Assembly (NCBI GenBank): GCA_900549845.1
Contig: URPT01000110.1
Coordinates: 1 to 5,563 of the forward strand
Length of the DNA stretch: 5,563 bases
Origin: an uncultured Veillonella sp.
Lineage (GTDB): Bacteria > Bacillota > Negativicutes > Veillonellales > Veillonellaceae
Direction of reading: 5' to 3'
The position numbers and the translations under genes are program-made. Of this stretch, positions 5,280-5,563 are shown one piece after another; position 1 is the stretch's first letter, and each line of letters begins with the position of its first letter. A model generated the notes under the pieces. It was not told the origin of the DNA, made no database searches, and saw only the letters and a list, made by a program, of their open reading frames with translations.

Positions 5280-5561
5280 TTATTTACTTATCCTATTTAC
5301 AAGATACATAAAAGTACCACTATTAGTATCATCAACTTTAGAATATTCTTTCCAATTTATAGGATATATCCCAGTTAATACTATAGGTGCTTCCATTCCA
5401 CGCATTGTTCCTTTTCCCGTATTAGAGGACCAATTCATACATCCAGTTTTTATAGAACCCTCCTCAATAGAGAATTCAGCGTATGTACAACTTACTTTTG
5501 TCGGAGGCTTTAGATAAGATATCTCACTAGTTATCTTAATCGTATAACCTTCAATAAATTT
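5280..5561 (-). CDS. Partial gene of unknown function (last 93 residues; start outside the window)
   Basis: An open minus-strand frame enters from the right edge and runs 93 codons to a TAA at 5280-5282. I do not recognise the protein. It begins KFIEGYTIKITSEISYLKPP, contains TYAEFSIEEGSIKTGCMNW (26-44), a Gly/Thr/Met-rich NTGKGTMRGME, then PIVLTGIYPINWKEY, and ends MYLVNRISK. There is no hydrophobic segment in this part, and it reads as beta-rich. It is not acidic like the genes downstream. Open frame length, sensible amino-acid composition and the tight 16-base spacing to the next ribosome-site-bearing ORF support it as coding. It could be another immunity-type protein or the C-terminal end of a larger protein, and the window cannot decide this. 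Confidence 0.65.
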   Translation of the reverse strand, partial: KFIEGYTIKITSEISYLKPPTKVSCTYAEFSIEEGSIKTGCMNWSSNTGKGTMRGMEAPIVLTGIYPINWKEYSKVDDTNSGTFMYLVNRISK

Positions 5562-5563
5562 AT

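Noticed and set aside
5172..5378. Plus-strand open frame of 68 codons
   Set aside because: It is antisense to the 39-residue ORF and the partial gene at the right edge. The minus strand has the ribosome site and terminator arrangement.

Overview
The window is AT-rich and every supported gene reads on the minus strand, so transcription runs from high to low coordinates. Strong AGGAG-type ribosome binding sites, AT-rich codons and the protein families suggest a low-GC Firmicute. A Veillonella-like Negativicute is my best guess, from general resemblance only. There is no core metabolic gene, RNA gene, CRISPR array, transposase or integrase. The content is accessory: small acidic or SUKH-type proteins with ankyrin and TPR repeats, as in immunity-gene arrays that accompany polymorphic or contact-dependent toxins. 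No recognisable toxin is present.

Layout in transcription order. (1) 5563-5105: the 3' end of an unrecognised gene, then a 39-residue ORF that looks like the N-terminus of a pyridoxamine-phosphate-oxidase/Nim-type flavoprotein and is probably a truncated relic, then a rho-independent terminator. (2) 5083-1330: a likely operon encoding an ankyrin protein with a possible SUKH-like C-terminus (353 aa), an unrecognised 139-aa protein, a 67-bp relic of the 3' end of a 121-aa-type gene, a 152-aa membrane protein, and a 508-aa SUKH-TPR-acidic-domain fusion. It ends in a terminator almost identical to the first. (3) 1329-1: a 121-aa acidic protein, a decayed piece of TPR coding sequence, and a 192-aa acidic protein homologous to the C-terminal third of the 508-aa fusion.

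The most informative result is a broken duplication. Positions 139-833 match 1384-2079, and 834-900 match 3453-3519. One copy keeps an intact 121-aa gene but has lost the SUKH and most TPR coding sequence, leaving a frameshifted, stop-containing TPR tail before the 192-aa gene. The other copy keeps the full SUKH-TPR-acidic gene but only the tail of the 121-aa-type gene. The fusion joint is visible at base level: the AAGGAGG site and ATG of the 192-aa gene align with in-frame AAGGTGG and TTG inside the 508-aa gene.

My working interpretation is a modular immunity array that evolves by duplication, domain fusion or splitting, and complementary decay. The family calls for the SUKH-1, ankyrin and TPR parts are fairly secure. 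The immunity role, and any link to a toxin outside the window, is inference.
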